64,000 nt of DNA from Paenibacillus tyrphae. Lineage in GTDB: Bacteria > Bacillota > Bacilli > Paenibacillales > NBRC-103111. Where the stretch lies: assembly GCF_027925525.1 (NCBI RefSeq), contig NZ_BSDJ01000001.1, forward strand, positions 248,001 through 312,000. Direction: 5' to 3'. This document shows positions 1 to 8,736 of the stretch, one piece after another. The translations under genes and the position numbers were made by a program. The notes under the pieces are model-generated. The model had not been told where the DNA came from and did not search any database. It worked only from the letters and a program-made list of their open reading frames with translations. Numbering within the stretch: the stretch's first letter is position 1; the number at the start of each line of letters is the position of its first letter.

Positions 1-654
1 CCCCTTCCGGGCAAGCGGCAGGTGCACGTGCTGAACATCTCCCATTTTGCCATGAACTCAGGCGAACGGGTGGCCCTGGTCGGACCGAGCGGCTCGGGGA
101 AAAGCACCCTGCTTCAGCTCATCGCCGGTATCCTGCGGCCTACAAGCGGCACCATCCGCCTGCTGGACCGGCAGCTCGAACGACTGAGCGAAGCGGAGCT
201 GGACCGGTTCCGCGCGCAGCATATCGGCTACGTGTTCCAGAGCTTCAACCTGCTGCCGGGCTTTACCGCGCTGGAGAACGTGCTGGCGGCCATGCAGTTC
301 GGCAAAACCATCCCGCCGAAGGGGCAAAAGCAGCGCGCCAGCGAGCTGCTGGCGCAGGTCGGCCTCGAGCACCGGCTTCACCACAAGCCGGGCCAGCTCA
401 GCGGCGGCGAGCAGCAGCGCGTCTCCATCGCGCGTGCGCTGGCGAACCGCCCGGCCCTTGTGCTGGCGGACGAGCCCACGGCCAGTCTGGACCACGCCAA
501 TGCGGAGCAGGTGTTTTCGCTGCTGGCCGAAGCTTGCGAACAGAACGGGACGGCCCTGCTGCTCTGCACTCACGACCCGGAGCTGGCCGGCAGATTGGAC
601 CGCGTCGTGAGCCTCCGGGAGCTTTCCATTTACGATACCAGAGAGGTCGGGTAA
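1..654 (+). CDS. ABC transporter ATP-binding protein, LolD/MacB-like (5' end cut by window)
   Basis: ATPase subunit of an exporter-type ABC system that powers the FtsX-like permease starting 1 nt downstream. The reading frame is open to base 1 and residues before the first GTG (position 22) still look like family sequence, so the true start lies upstream. Walker A (GPSGSGKST), the Q-loop region ([11 protein letters not shown]), the signature (LSGGEQQR) and Walker B ([12 protein letters not shown]) are all intact, so it should be active. Its short length without extra domains fits the LolD/MacB/YknY group, which moves lipoproteins, peptides or antibiotics rather than importing solutes. The substrate cannot be read from the sequence. 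Confidence 0.9.
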   Translation, partial: PLPGKRQVHVLNISHFAMNSGERVALVGPSGSGKSTLLQLIAGILRPTSGTIRLLDRQLERLSEAELDRFRAQHIGYVFQSFNLLPGFTALENVLAAMQFGKTIPPKGQKQRASELLAQVGLEHRLHHKPGQLSGGEQQRVSIARALANRPALVLADEPTASLDHANAEQVFSLLAEACEQNGTALLLCTHDPELAGRLDRVVSLRELSIYDTREVG

Positions 655-655
655 C

Positions 656-1870
656 ATGTCTTTGCTGCACATGGCTTGGCGCAACCTCATGAACCGGCGG
701 GTCCAAACGCTCATTACCGTCATCGTTGTCAGCATCGGCGTCGCGATGACGCTCAGCATCATGATGCTCTCCGCAGGCATCAAGCAGGGCATCGTCAAAG
801 CGAGCGAGCCGTTCGGCATGATCGTCGGCTCCAAGGGCAGCGCCAACCAGCTTGTGTTCAACACGATCTTTTTGATGGACAATCCTTTGGCGAATATTAC
901 GCTGGATTATTACCATACGCTTGAGAACGATCCTCGGGTAACCCAAGCGGTTCCTTTTGCGCTCGGTGATAACTATAAAGGGTTCCGGCTCGTCGGCACG
1001 ACCCCTTCCTTCTTTGCGCTGAAAGGGAAGCCCAGCGATCCGCCTTATTTCCGGCTCGCGGACGGGCGGTTGTTTGACAAGCCGTTCGAAGCGGTGCTCG
1101 GTGCCAAAGTCGCCAAGGAAACCGGGCTCAAGGTCGGGGACCGGCTCATTTCCGGTCACGGCGTCGCCAAATCGTTGCAGCACGACGAAGGCCACAAGGA
1201 CCATCCTTACACGGTCGTCGGCATCCTGCACGGCGTATCGGCCCCTTCGGATCAAGGGATTTACGTCAGCATGGACAGCTACTGGATCAGCCATGAGCAT
1301 GCGGGGGAGCAAAAGCACGAGGAAGACGAACATGGCGTGACCGCCGCCTTGGTGAAGCCGCGAAGCTACGTGGACCTGATGAAGATGTATCAGGAGATCA
1401 ATCAGGGCAAAGAGGCGCAGGCGGTGTTTCCCGGACAAGTCATCGCCAAAATCTTCGATATGATGGGCAGCGGCGAGCAAATTTTGAAATATATCAGCTA
1501 CGTTGTTCTGGGCATGGCCGGGCTGACCGTCGTTCTCGCCCTGTACGGCTCCACCGTGGAACGAAGACGGACCGTCGCCATCCTGCGCGCCATCGGGGCA
1601 AGCCGCAGCGCCGTCGTCACGATCGTGCTGCTCGAATCCGTGCTGGTGGTCGTCTTCGGCTGCGTGCTCGGCACGGCGCTCGGCGGCGGACTCACCTGGC
1701 TGTTGTCGGACTATATCGGCTCGCAAATATCCGTGACGGTTGCGGTCGCTTACAGCTGGGATGTAGCTGCCGTTATCGGAGGCGTTGCGCTGCTGGGTAT
1801 GATCGCAGGCATTCTCCCCGCCGTCAGCGCTTACCGGACGGAAACGGCCCGTTATTTGCACACGGCCTAA
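656..1870 (+). CDS. FtsX/MacB-type ABC transporter permease with histidine-rich extracellular segment
   Basis: Membrane subunit partnering the upstream ATPase. A first membrane helix lies at about residues 17-40, followed by a large MacB-type periplasmic-like domain (about 45-270), then three C-terminal helices (about 275-400), the standard FtsX layout. The external domain carries two His/Asp/Glu-rich patches: HDEGHKDH near residue 178 and HEHAGEQKHEEDEHG near residue 212. These look like metal-binding insertions. This suggests, but does not prove, a role in metal-linked export or sensing. The gene starts 1 nt after the ATPase stop, so the two are translationally coupled. Confidence 0.85.
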   Translation: MSLLHMAWRNLMNRRVQTLITVIVVSIGVAMTLSIMMLSAGIKQGIVKASEPFGMIVGSKGSANQLVFNTIFLMDNPLANITLDYYHTLENDPRVTQAVPFALGDNYKGFRLVGTTPSFFALKGKPSDPPYFRLADGRLFDKPFEAVLGAKVAKETGLKVGDRLISGHGVAKSLQHDEGHKDHPYTVVGILHGVSAPSDQGIYVSMDSYWISHEHAGEQKHEEDEHGVTAALVKPRSYVDLMKMYQEINQGKEAQAVFPGQVIAKIFDMMGSGEQILKYISYVVLGMAGLTVVLALYGSTVERRRTVAILRAIGASRSAVVTIVLLESVLVVVFGCVLGTALGGGLTWLLSDYIGSQISVTVAVAYSWDVAAVIGGVALLGMIAGILPAVSAYRTETARYLHTA

Positions 1871-1884
1871 TAAGATTTGTAAAA

Positions 1885-1946
1885 AAAACGACGAATCGCT
1901 CTCGCTTCAGCTCGAAAAAGGCTGAAAGAGGGCGATTCGTCGTTTT
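1885..1946. terminator. Bidirectional rho-independent terminator
   Basis: A long imperfect hairpin with outer arms AAAACGACGAATCGC (1885-1899) and its exact complement (1932-1946) sits between the converging ABC permease and thioredoxin genes. A-rich and T-rich edges on both strands make it suitable for stopping both. It overlaps the stop codon of the minus-strand gene. Confidence 0.85.
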
Positions 1947-2457
1947 AACGCTGGAGCAGCGCCGTTATTTTTTTCTCAAAAGTGGCGTCGTCGGCAGCAC
2001 CGGTGATTTTATCCGCGATCATACCGCTGCGGTCCACCAGATAGGTTGTCGGGATCGGTACGATACGATAGGCCTGAGCCGTCTCCGCCCGTTCATCGAG
2101 CAGCACCGGAAACGACAGGCCATGCTCCGAAACGAACGCCCGGACGGATTCGATCCGGTCCTTGGCCGTAATGTTGACCGCCACAAACTCCACCCGGTCC
2201 TTATACCGCTCATACAGCCGTGCCAACGCCGGAGCCTCCGCTTTACACGGCTCGCACCACGATGCCCAGAAATTAATGATCAACGGCTTGCCGCGAAATT
2301 GCTCCGACGTATACGTTTGTCCGTCCAACGCCGAGAGCGTGAAAGCGGGCGCCTGAGCCCCAATCTTCGCCGCCGTCCCGGGACGAGCCGGGAGCTTGGA
2401 ATACAGCACCAAGGATACCAGCGCGACCAGAAGCAGCAGCATCCCTTTTCTTTTCAT
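1945..2457 (-). CDS. TlpA/ResA-like membrane-anchored thioredoxin
   Basis: Thiol-disulfide oxidoreductase of the TlpA/ResA family, 170 aa. An N-terminal uncleaved signal anchor (MLLLLVALVSLVLY) is followed by the redoxin fold with active site WCEPC at about residues 69-73 and the cis-proline loop (IVPIPTTYLVD). Such proteins reduce apo-cytochrome c or other extracytoplasmic disulfides. No cytochrome maturation genes adjoin it here, so the partner is unknown. The start was placed at ATG 2457 because the open frame extends upstream without signal-like sequence; the ribosome site is only moderate. It converges on the ABC exporter operon. Confidence 0.88.
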   Translation of the reverse strand: MKRKGMLLLLVALVSLVLYSKLPARPGTAAKIGAQAPAFTLSALDGQTYTSEQFRGKPLIINFWASWCEPCKAEAPALARLYERYKDRVEFVAVNITAKDRIESVRAFVSEHGLSFPVLLDERAETAQAYRIVPIPTTYLVDRSGMIADKITGAADDATFEKKITALLQR

Positions 2458-2688
2458 CGTTTCACCGTCCGTCCTTCTCCCGCTTGTCCCCTTTATTGTA
2501 TCGGAAGATTGTTTTCCGAATGTCAACAGAGATGTTTGTAAAAGAACGATCTGAAATGGTAGAATCAGGTTGTTCATGCAATTTATACGGAAGCTTCTAT
2601 GAATAGGTTTCGTCGCTGCCTGCGGTTCACTGAGGCTGGCTTTGTGCAAAAAAAGTTTCCATCGTATAGAGAAGGAGTGGAAAAGCAG

Positions 2689-3162
2689 ATGAAAAAACTT
2701 TTACTTTTGGCATTGTGCCTCTCTTTGACCGGATCGACAGCGGCTTACGCCTACCAACCCCAGAACGATCCACCTGGCATAAGGAACAAGTCGAATGACG
2801 TTATGGATTATTTTTCTGTCGAAACCTCGAAAGAGGGCAGCTTCTTCTTTACATCCGGGGACGGAAAAGAGGATCTGAAACCTGGTGTAGACGGTTCGAT
2901 TTATCGGGTCGTGATCAGCTCAAACGCGGATGCCGTCTTTACAGCTGTGTTCCCGAACGGCACGGAGCAGGCCTTTGAGATGGACAAATCCCATAACGGA
3001 TACTTAGTCATTCCGGTCGAGTCCGGCATCAAGTCGCTCAAAATTAAAGTTGGAACGGATGGCTCGCGAACGGTCAAGGCCAACTTGCACCAATATAGAG
3101 TACATACGGAGAAAAATAATTTCATTTTCAATTATAAAAAATGGAAAAAGAAAACGAAATAA
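2689..3162 (+). CDS. Secreted protein of unknown function
   Basis: A 157-aa protein with a textbook Sec signal peptide (MKKLLLLALCLSL..., likely cleavage after AYA near residue 21). The mature part alternates hydrophobic and polar residues and includes SIYRVVISS and SLKIKVGTDG, suggesting a small all-beta domain. It ends in a strongly basic tail (KKWKKKTK). ATG 2689 is chosen because GAAGGAG lies 11 nt upstream and the signal peptide begins there. No enzymatic motif or recognised family is seen. It stands alone between the thioredoxin gene and the minus-strand regulators. Confidence 0.75.
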   Translation: MKKLLLLALCLSLTGSTAAYAYQPQNDPPGIRNKSNDVMDYFSVETSKEGSFFFTSGDGKEDLKPGVDGSIYRVVISSNADAVFTAVFPNGTEQAFEMDKSHNGYLVIPVESGIKSLKIKVGTDGSRTVKANLHQYRVHTEKNNFIFNYKKWKKKTK

Positions 3163-3192
3163 GGGAACCGTCACACGGTCCCCCCTCTTTTC
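3163..3192 (+). terminator. Probable terminator after the secreted-protein gene
   Basis: Immediately after the stop codon, GGGAACCGT pairs with ACGGTCCC around a 3-nt loop (one bulge) and is followed by CCCTCTTTT. The T tract is interrupted, so this is a moderate call. Confidence 0.45.
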
Positions 3193-3226
3193 CTAGCAAG
3201 CTAGCTGTTAACCGATTCGGGCCGGA

Positions 3227-3292
3227 TCAGGCCTCGCGTACCGCCACATAAATCTCGACCTCGGCATCGCCGGGGTCAAAGCCGCGCGCATC
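3227..3292 (-). other. In-frame C-terminal extension beyond the amber codon of the GyrI-like gene
   Basis: Reading on past the TAG at 3293-3295 in the same frame gives 21 more codons ending at TGA 3227-3229. The translated tail (DARGFDPGDAEVEIYV...) closely resembles the conserved end of AraC effector-binding/GyrI-like domains, which typically finish with a Y-D-x-R-F-D...EIYVPI motif. The amber codon sits where a conserved tyrosine codon (TAT/TAC) is expected, so a single base change explains it. Either the gene is recently truncated or this base is a sequencing error. Confidence 0.7.
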
Positions 3293-3709
3293 CTATACCT
3301 CGAAGTCGCCCGTATAAGCGCGCTCGTACGAAGACGTCTCGAACCACGCCCAGATGCGCTGCCACACCTCGGCCACGACGCGGGCCACGGGGCCTCGCTC
3401 GCTTTTGAACACGACGTACCGCGCCTGCGGAACCGCCTCTACGGCCAATCCTTCCGGCGCCGTCTCCTTCGCCCACGCATGCCCGATCAGCACCGTGTAA
3501 GCTCCGTTCACGTCGCTCTCGTAATCCGTATACAGCACGTAGGTCAAATGCGGCTCGCTCACCCCATCGATCCGGGATAGCTCCGCAGCAAAAAAATCGT
3601 TCCACAGCCGCGGAATCGCCCCGTCCGGGCCGATTTCGCGCTGATTCGTCGTTCGGGCGCTCACGCCGACAAGGTTCATTGCGGGTTTGGAAGCAAAGCT
3701 CGTTTCCAT
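3293..3709 (-). CDS. GyrI-like/AraC effector-binding domain protein, probably truncated by an amber codon
   Basis: A 138-aa stand-alone effector-binding (SOUL/GyrI-like) domain, the ligand-sensing fold found attached to BmrR and AraC regulators. Typical elements are the N-terminal LVGVSARTTN strand, the LTYVLYTDYESD segment and YERAYTGDFEV near the end. The ribosome site AAGAGGA precedes ATG 3709. The last beta strand is missing because of TAG at 3293-3295, with family-like sequence continuing in frame to 3227. It lies just downstream of a WYL regulator on the same strand, a frequent pairing in Bacillales, so it may bind small ligands or modulate that regulator. Confidence 0.75.
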   Translation of the reverse strand: METSFASKPAMNLVGVSARTTNQREIGPDGAIPRLWNDFFAAELSRIDGVSEPHLTYVLYTDYESDVNGAYTVLIGHAWAKETAPEGLAVEAVPQARYVVFKSERGPVARVVAEVWQRIWAWFETSSYERAYTGDFEV

Positions 3710-3809
3710 AGGTTCGTCCTCTTTTCATCGTATAGTTGACCATCAAGTAATTGCGATGTTCTGTAACCTTCGTTTCTTAGTATACGATGCTAAATTGGAC
3801 AGCCCCCTG

Positions 3810-4736
3810 TCATAGTTCCGCGTACTGAGCGATAATCTTTTGCGCCCGCTCCTTGAGCTCCCTCACCATAAACGCCGGCTCGTCGATTCTCACCTTGTCC
3901 CCGAAGCTGAGCATCCAACCGTAAAACCACTCATTCGCCGGATAGCAGCCGCGGATGCGGATCGAACCGTCCGGCAGCCACTCTGCCTGCTCCGTCGGAA
4001 ACGTATCCTCCACGCGGTCGCGGACTTCCGGCCGAAAGGTCAGCACTACATCCAAGGCGCCGGACCCCGACCATTCCGGCTGCCAGGAATACGAGTCCAA
4101 GGCTGGCGCCGGACGCGGCTCGAAACGCTCCTCCGTCACGCGAAGCTCCCGGACCCGGGACAGCCGAAATACGCGAAATTCGCCCCGCAGCGTGCAGTAG
4201 GCATGCAAGTACCACAGGTAGCCTTTGAGGATCAGGCCGATCGGCTCCACAGTCCGTTCGGTTCCCGCTCCATCCAGATTCGTGTAGCGAAACGTAACCG
4301 TACGACGTTCCCCGATCGCGGTTCTTAGTGCCTGAACCCTCGCCCTCGCCGACGCGCTCTGCCCCCACGGATTGAAGTCGAACGTCAACGGCGCTCCGCC
4401 ATGCTCCAACTGCTCCCGCTCCGTCGGCTGGAGCATCGTTTTTACTTTTTCCAACAGATTGGAAACCGACTGGTCGTCAAACGCCGTACGTATGCCTTGG
4501 ACCGCAGCCAGCATAGACAACAGCTCGTCCAGAGCCAGAAATTGACGGCTGATCGTAAACTGCTCCATAATCTCAAAACCGCCGGTCGTCCCCTGATGCG
4601 CGACGATCGGAATGCCCGCCAGGCTAAGCGCCTCGATATCGCGGTAAATCGTCTTGGTGGATACCTCAAACCGGTCGGCCAACGCTTTGGCGCTAAGCCT
4701 TTTTCGATTCAGCAGCAGCACGGTGATCGCCAACAA
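3810..4736 (-). CDS. YafY-type transcriptional regulator (DeoR HTH + WYL domain)
   Basis: A 308-aa regulator. The N-terminal helix-turn-helix is at about residues 12-40 (LSAKALADRFEVSTKTIYRDIEAL). The WYL domain is at about 140-215 (RRTVTFRYTN, LKGYLWYLHAYC), followed by the WCX extension. WYL domains bind nucleic-acid or other ligands and tune repression. No ATG is available: in-frame stops lie just upstream (TAA TGA before about 4765), so translation must begin at TTG 4736 or CTG 4751. The residues between (RTD before the TTG) look like normal family start sequence, and GGGAGGGCGGAG precedes. The effector-binding gene lies 100 bp downstream on the same strand. Confidence 0.85.
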   Translation of the reverse strand: MLAITVLLLNRKRLSAKALADRFEVSTKTIYRDIEALSLAGIPIVAHQGTTGGFEIMEQFTISRQFLALDELLSMLAAVQGIRTAFDDQSVSNLLEKVKTMLQPTEREQLEHGGAPLTFDFNPWGQSASARARVQALRTAIGERRTVTFRYTNLDGAGTERTVEPIGLILKGYLWYLHAYCTLRGEFRVFRLSRVRELRVTEERFEPRPAPALDSYSWQPEWSGSGALDVVLTFRPEVRDRVEDTFPTEQAEWLPDGSIRIRGCYPANEWFYGWMLSFGDKVRIDEPAFMVRELKERAQKIIAQYAEL

Positions 4737-4864
4737 ACGATCCGTTCTCAGATGCTCCGCCCTCCCGCCGCGTCATTACGGGGAGCTGCCATCGTTCGTC
4801 AACAGCCCCTCCGCCGCCTTTTACGATCATTATAGCAGAAAGGACAGGCCGGGGCCGATGGCAT

Positions 4865-6124
4865 CTATATATTCCGTTCTTCCCCAGAAACGCAATATAC
4901 GGACATCGAGCGGATTTTCGGCATGGCGGCGCTGTCCAACACGTTCAGACGAATCCGGTCCGTACGGACCGTAGCAAACCGGTCGATCTTCTTATGGCCG
5001 ACCGCGCTGCCTCTTACGAGCTCAATCCACCGTCCGTCCAGCATCGCTTCCAGCGAATATTCCCGAATGCGCTCGCCATACCGGATGTCTTCCATCAGCA
5101 CCGCATGATCCAGCTCCATAGGCTCGTCCAGCACCAACTCCGCCGCGCCTTCGGCGTCCTTCACCTCGGCGAGCGGGCTGCCGAAACGGCGGCGAATCTC
5201 CTCTCCGAGCGCCAGCACGCGCTCCACGTCCGCCTCCGGCAGCAGCCCTCGCCGATCTGGAGCTACGTTCAGCAGCAGCGTTGCTCCGTGCCCGACCGAG
5301 CGGTAATACACGTCCATGAGCTCCCCTAGGCTCAACAGGCGAGCTTCGTCGTCCGGATGCCAGAACCAGTGATTCTTGCGGATCGGCACGTCGCACTCGG
5401 CCGGCAGCCAGACCGGCGTCTCCGGCAGCCAGTTCACGGCCGCCTCGGTAAACATGCTGACCCGGGCCGTCTCGGCCGTATTCCAGCACGGATACGGCGC
5501 GACGCCGTCTTCGTTCCCAACCCATCGGATCGTCGGGGCCCCCATGTTGAAAATCATCGCGTCCGGCTGATGCCGTTTGACGAGCGAGATGATGCGCGGC
5601 CAATCGTACTCGCGGCCTTCGGACCCGGCCCCGTCGAACCATACCTCGACGAGCGGCCCGTACTGCGTCAGCAGCTCGGTCAGCTGCTCGGCGTAGAAGT
5701 CGTCGTATGCGGCGCGATCCCGATAGCAGGCCGCATTCCGGTCCCACGGCGATACATAAATACCGAACCCGAGCCCCTCGCTTCGGCAGGCCTCCGCACA
5801 AGCGCGCACGACGTCGCCTTTCCCGTCAAGCCACGGGCTCGACTTCACCGAATACTCGGTTGTCCGGGTCGGCCACAGGCAGAAGCCGTCATGGTGCTTC
5901 GCCGTCAATATAAAATAGCGAAACCCGGCCTGCTTCGCGGTCCTTACCCATTGAACAGCGTCCAGTGCTGTCGGATGGAATCGCTCGGGTGAGTCCGAGC
6001 CGTCGCCCCATTCCTGATCGCAAAACGTATTGATGCCAAAATGGCAAAACATCCCCAGCTCCAGATTCTGCCAGCGGAGCTGCTGCTCCGTCGGTATAGC
6101 TAACAAAGGCTCATGCTTCATCAT
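4865..6124 (-). CDS. Alpha-L-fucosidase, glycoside hydrolase family 29
   Basis: A 419-aa enzyme predicted to release terminal L-fucose from oligosaccharides by a retaining mechanism. GH29 hallmarks are LGMFCHFGINTF (about 23-34), the TAKHHDGFCLW motif (about 74-84), and the nucleophile Asp164 in VEVWFDGAG. The C-terminal part after about residue 330 is a beta-sandwich-like domain. There is no signal peptide, so it acts in the cytoplasm on imported sugars. Start ATG 6124 follows AAGGAG. It is the last gene of the sugar-import operon (permeases, binding protein, fucosidase), separated from the binding protein by a strong hairpin. This suggests the transporter carries fucosylated glycans. Confidence 0.9.
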   Translation of the reverse strand: MMKHEPLLAIPTEQQLRWQNLELGMFCHFGINTFCDQEWGDGSDSPERFHPTALDAVQWVRTAKQAGFRYFILTAKHHDGFCLWPTRTTEYSVKSSPWLDGKGDVVRACAEACRSEGLGFGIYVSPWDRNAACYRDRAAYDDFYAEQLTELLTQYGPLVEVWFDGAGSEGREYDWPRIISLVKRHQPDAMIFNMGAPTIRWVGNEDGVAPYPCWNTAETARVSMFTEAAVNWLPETPVWLPAECDVPIRKNHWFWHPDDEARLLSLGELMDVYYRSVGHGATLLLNVAPDRRGLLPEADVERVLALGEEIRRRFGSPLAEVKDAEGAAELVLDEPMELDHAVLMEDIRYGERIREYSLEAMLDGRWIELVRGSAVGHKKIDRFATVRTDRIRLNVLDSAAMPKIRSMSVYCVSGEERNI

Positions 6125-6172
6125 GCCGGCACATCTCCTTCCGCTTCTTCGAATTTTCGGGCAGCCTCGCAG

Positions 6173-6218
6173 CCAAGCCCGCTCTGTCACTCCCTTGGAG
6201 GAGTACAGGCGGGCTTGG
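6173..6218 (-). promoter_or_regulatory. Intercistronic hairpin between binding-protein and fucosidase genes
   Basis: CCAAGCCCGC (6173-6182) pairs perfectly with GCGGGCTTGG (6209-6218), with a further CTGT/ACAG pair inside. No T tract follows on the minus strand, so it is more likely an mRNA-stabilising or partial attenuator structure. That would keep the binding protein abundant relative to the fucosidase. Confidence 0.55.
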
Positions 6219-6231
6219 TTCATCAGCCAGA

Positions 6232-7764
6232 TTACTTCTGACCCTTGGCCTTAAAGCTATCGTTCATTTCCTTGATGTGGTTTTGATAGCCCGGGTCGTC
6301 CTTCATCGTCTTGACGAATTTGTCCCAATCGTCGATCGTCGCTTTGCCGATAATGACGTTGATCATCATATCGTTGATCTTTTTGTTCCAGTCGGCTCCT
6401 TTTTCCTTGAACGGTGCCGATTTCGGCAGCCCGAACTCCGGATTCGGCTCGGATTGTCCCGCGATCGTATCGACCAGCTTTTTATTGTATTCCAGTACGT
6501 CAGACGGCATGCCCGGCACGCTGGCGCGCAAATACTTGTTGTAATAGCCGGTTACCCATTGGCCCGTAGAGTCGCCCGAATAGCCTTTCTTCTTACCTTC
6601 TTCCGTTTGTGTGACCGCGCCGTCCGCGCCGATGGTGAAGTCCGTATCCTTGATGCCGTACGTTCCCAGATTGTAGCCTTCCTCGGTAGCGGTATAGTCG
6701 TACACTTCCAGAATGCGCTTCAGCTTCTCCTCGCTCACTTTCTTGCTGACGAGGAATTGGCCGTAATAGCCGATAGCCTGCTCGTAATGCGCTTTGCCGT
6801 CCGCTGCTTTCGGAATCTCATAAGCCACCAGGTTGGCGTTCGGATTCGCTTTTTTCAAGTCTTGATTGAATTTATAGGCGTCGGAGACGTTCGTGATCGC
6901 CGCACCGGCTTTTCCTTGAACGAGCATGTCGCGCACCTGCTGGCTCTTCATGACCGGCAGATCCGGCATGATGCCTCCAGATTGGAACGTTTTGTTCCAG
7001 AACTGCATCGCCTCTTTCGCCTGCGGCGTCATCCAGTTCGGGGTGATGCTGCCGTCCGCGCCTTTCTGCCAGCCCGTTCCCGCGCCGAACATACTGATCA
7101 GATACCCGGCCGGGCCCGGCGAACCGAAGAGCGCCAATCCGTACGTATCGGCCTTGCCGTTGCCGTCCGGGTCGTTCTTCGCGAAGGCCGTAAGCACGTT
7201 ATACAGCTCATCCATTGTCTTCGGCGGCTGCATGCCGAGCTTTTCAAGCCAGTCTTTGCGCAGCACGAGTGCCTCGGAGCCGTCCAGCGGACGCACCCGC
7301 GGCAGCGAATACAGCTTGCCTTTAATGGAGGCGTTATCAAAAACGTTTTGCGGATATTTGGATAAGTTCGGATAATTTTTGATAAACGGTGTCAGTTCCC
7401 AGAACGCGCCCTTGTCGATCGCATTCAGGAAGCTCGGCGTCGTATTGAAGTCCTCCACGAACATCACGTCGGTGATGTCGCTCGATGCCAGCAGAACGTT
7501 CAGCTTTTCCGTGATGTTGTTGGCCGGGATGTAGTTGATTTTCAGATTGACGTTGAATTTCTCGCCGATCTTCTTGAGCCCTTCCAGCTCCCCGGTCGGC
7601 GCCGCGCTGAACGCGATCGTCGTGACGGTGATATCCATCGGCTTGCCGGATTTGCCGTCCCCTTGAGCTGCCGGAGCATCAGATGCCTTCCCGCCGCAGG
7701 CGGCGAGCGAAGCGACCAGGGCGACCGATACGGCGCCTGCTGCGATTGTTTTCATCGTTTTCAT
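6232..7764 (-). CDS. Sugar ABC transporter substrate-binding lipoprotein (LplA-like)
   Basis: A 510-aa extracellular solute-binding protein of family 1. The lipoprotein signal has lipobox LAAC with the modified Cys at about residue 23, followed by a Gly/Ser/Ala-rich tether. The mature region shows the long type of Paenibacillus oligosaccharide-binding protein (KNDPDGNGKADTYGLALFGS, an acidic calcium-loop-like segment near 195-205). It would capture oligosaccharides outside the membrane for the two permeases encoded upstream. GGGAGG precedes ATG 7764. No ATPase is encoded nearby; such systems usually share an MsmX-type ATPase encoded elsewhere. Confidence 0.88.
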   Translation of the reverse strand: MKTMKTIAAGAVSVALVASLAACGGKASDAPAAQGDGKSGKPMDITVTTIAFSAAPTGELEGLKKIGEKFNVNLKINYIPANNITEKLNVLLASSDITDVMFVEDFNTTPSFLNAIDKGAFWELTPFIKNYPNLSKYPQNVFDNASIKGKLYSLPRVRPLDGSEALVLRKDWLEKLGMQPPKTMDELYNVLTAFAKNDPDGNGKADTYGLALFGSPGPAGYLISMFGAGTGWQKGADGSITPNWMTPQAKEAMQFWNKTFQSGGIMPDLPVMKSQQVRDMLVQGKAGAAITNVSDAYKFNQDLKKANPNANLVAYEIPKAADGKAHYEQAIGYYGQFLVSKKVSEEKLKRILEVYDYTATEEGYNLGTYGIKDTDFTIGADGAVTQTEEGKKKGYSGDSTGQWVTGYYNKYLRASVPGMPSDVLEYNKKLVDTIAGQSEPNPEFGLPKSAPFKEKGADWNKKINDMMINVIIGKATIDDWDKFVKTMKDDPGYQNHIKEMNDSFKAKGQK

Positions 7765-7853
7765 TCAAGATGACCTCCCTTAAGTATGTTTCCGGATGCG
7801 AGGCGAATGTTCTATTATCGGTGAACGGCCGGACACGGTCAGACTAGAATGCA

Positions 7854-8735
7854 TCAGCCTTTGACCGAGCCCACCATCATACCCTTGACAAAATACTTCT
7901 GCAAAAACGGATAAACCACAACGATCGGCAGCGAGGAGATGACGACAGCTGCCATCTTAATCACATCAGGCGGCACGGTCTGCTCACTTTGGATCATGGC
8001 CGCAACGCTCGGGTCGGCCACCTGCGTGGACGCCTGAATCAGCAGCAGTTGAAGCAGCACCTGCATCGGCCGCAGCGAGTCGTCGTTGATGTACAGCACC
8101 GCGCTGAAATACGTATTCCAGTACGCCACCGCAAAAAACAGTCCGAAAGCGGCCAGCGCCGGCAGCGACAGCGGCAGCATGACCCGGAAGAAGACGCCGA
8201 TGTCTGAGCAGCCGTCGATGTTAGCGGCCTCCTCCAATTCGGCGGGCACGTCCTGATAGAAGTTCTTCATCAAGAACACGTACCAGGCCCCGGTCAGCAC
8301 CGGCAAAATGAGCGCCCAGATCGTATTGGTAAGGCCCAAGCTGTCCACAAGCATATAGTTCGGAATCATCCCCGGCTGAAACAGCATCGTGAGCAAAATC
8401 GCCACGAGGAAAAACTGCTTGCCCTTGAGCCGCTTGCGCGACAGCACATACGAGAGCGAGCTGGTAACGACAAGACTGAGCAGGGTACCAACGACGGCCA
8501 ACACCGCGCTAATTCCCATCGATCGGATGAACGTTCCCGTCGACAAAATGTAACGATACGAGTCAAGACTCCATTTTTCCGGAAAAATAACGACCGACTT
8601 CGTCACATACTCGTTCGCGTCGGTGAACGATATGATCACCACATACAGAAACGGCAGCAGCGTCAGCAGCGAGATGACGGTTAACAGCACGTAATTCGAC
8701 GCTTGAAAAAAACGGTAAGAGGCAGATGCTTTCAT
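7854..8735 (-). CDS. Carbohydrate ABC transporter permease, LplC/YtcP-like
   Basis: A 293-aa inner subunit with six predicted membrane helices and the EAA loop near residues 185-205 (EEAANIDGCSDIGVFFRVMLPLS), where the shared ATPase docks. The C-terminal KYFVKGMMVGSVKG is typical of the LplC branch. ATG 8735 lies 1 nt after the stop of the partner permease, and its ribosome site (GAGAGGAGGGG) is inside that gene, so the two are translationally coupled. It works with the 8737-9732 permease and the downstream binding protein. Confidence 0.9.
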   Translation of the reverse strand: MKASASYRFFQASNYVLLTVISLLTLLPFLYVVIISFTDANEYVTKSVVIFPEKWSLDSYRYILSTGTFIRSMGISAVLAVVGTLLSLVVTSSLSYVLSRKRLKGKQFFLVAILLTMLFQPGMIPNYMLVDSLGLTNTIWALILPVLTGAWYVFLMKNFYQDVPAELEEAANIDGCSDIGVFFRVMLPLSLPALAAFGLFFAVAYWNTYFSAVLYINDDSLRPMQVLLQLLLIQASTQVADPSVAAMIQSEQTVPPDVIKMAAVVISSLPIVVVYPFLQKYFVKGMMVGSVKG

Positions 8736-8736
8736 A

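Noticed and set aside
398-1861. A 487-codon minus-strand frame
   Set aside because: Antisense to the FtsX-type permease, which has clear family motifs; low-complexity composition.
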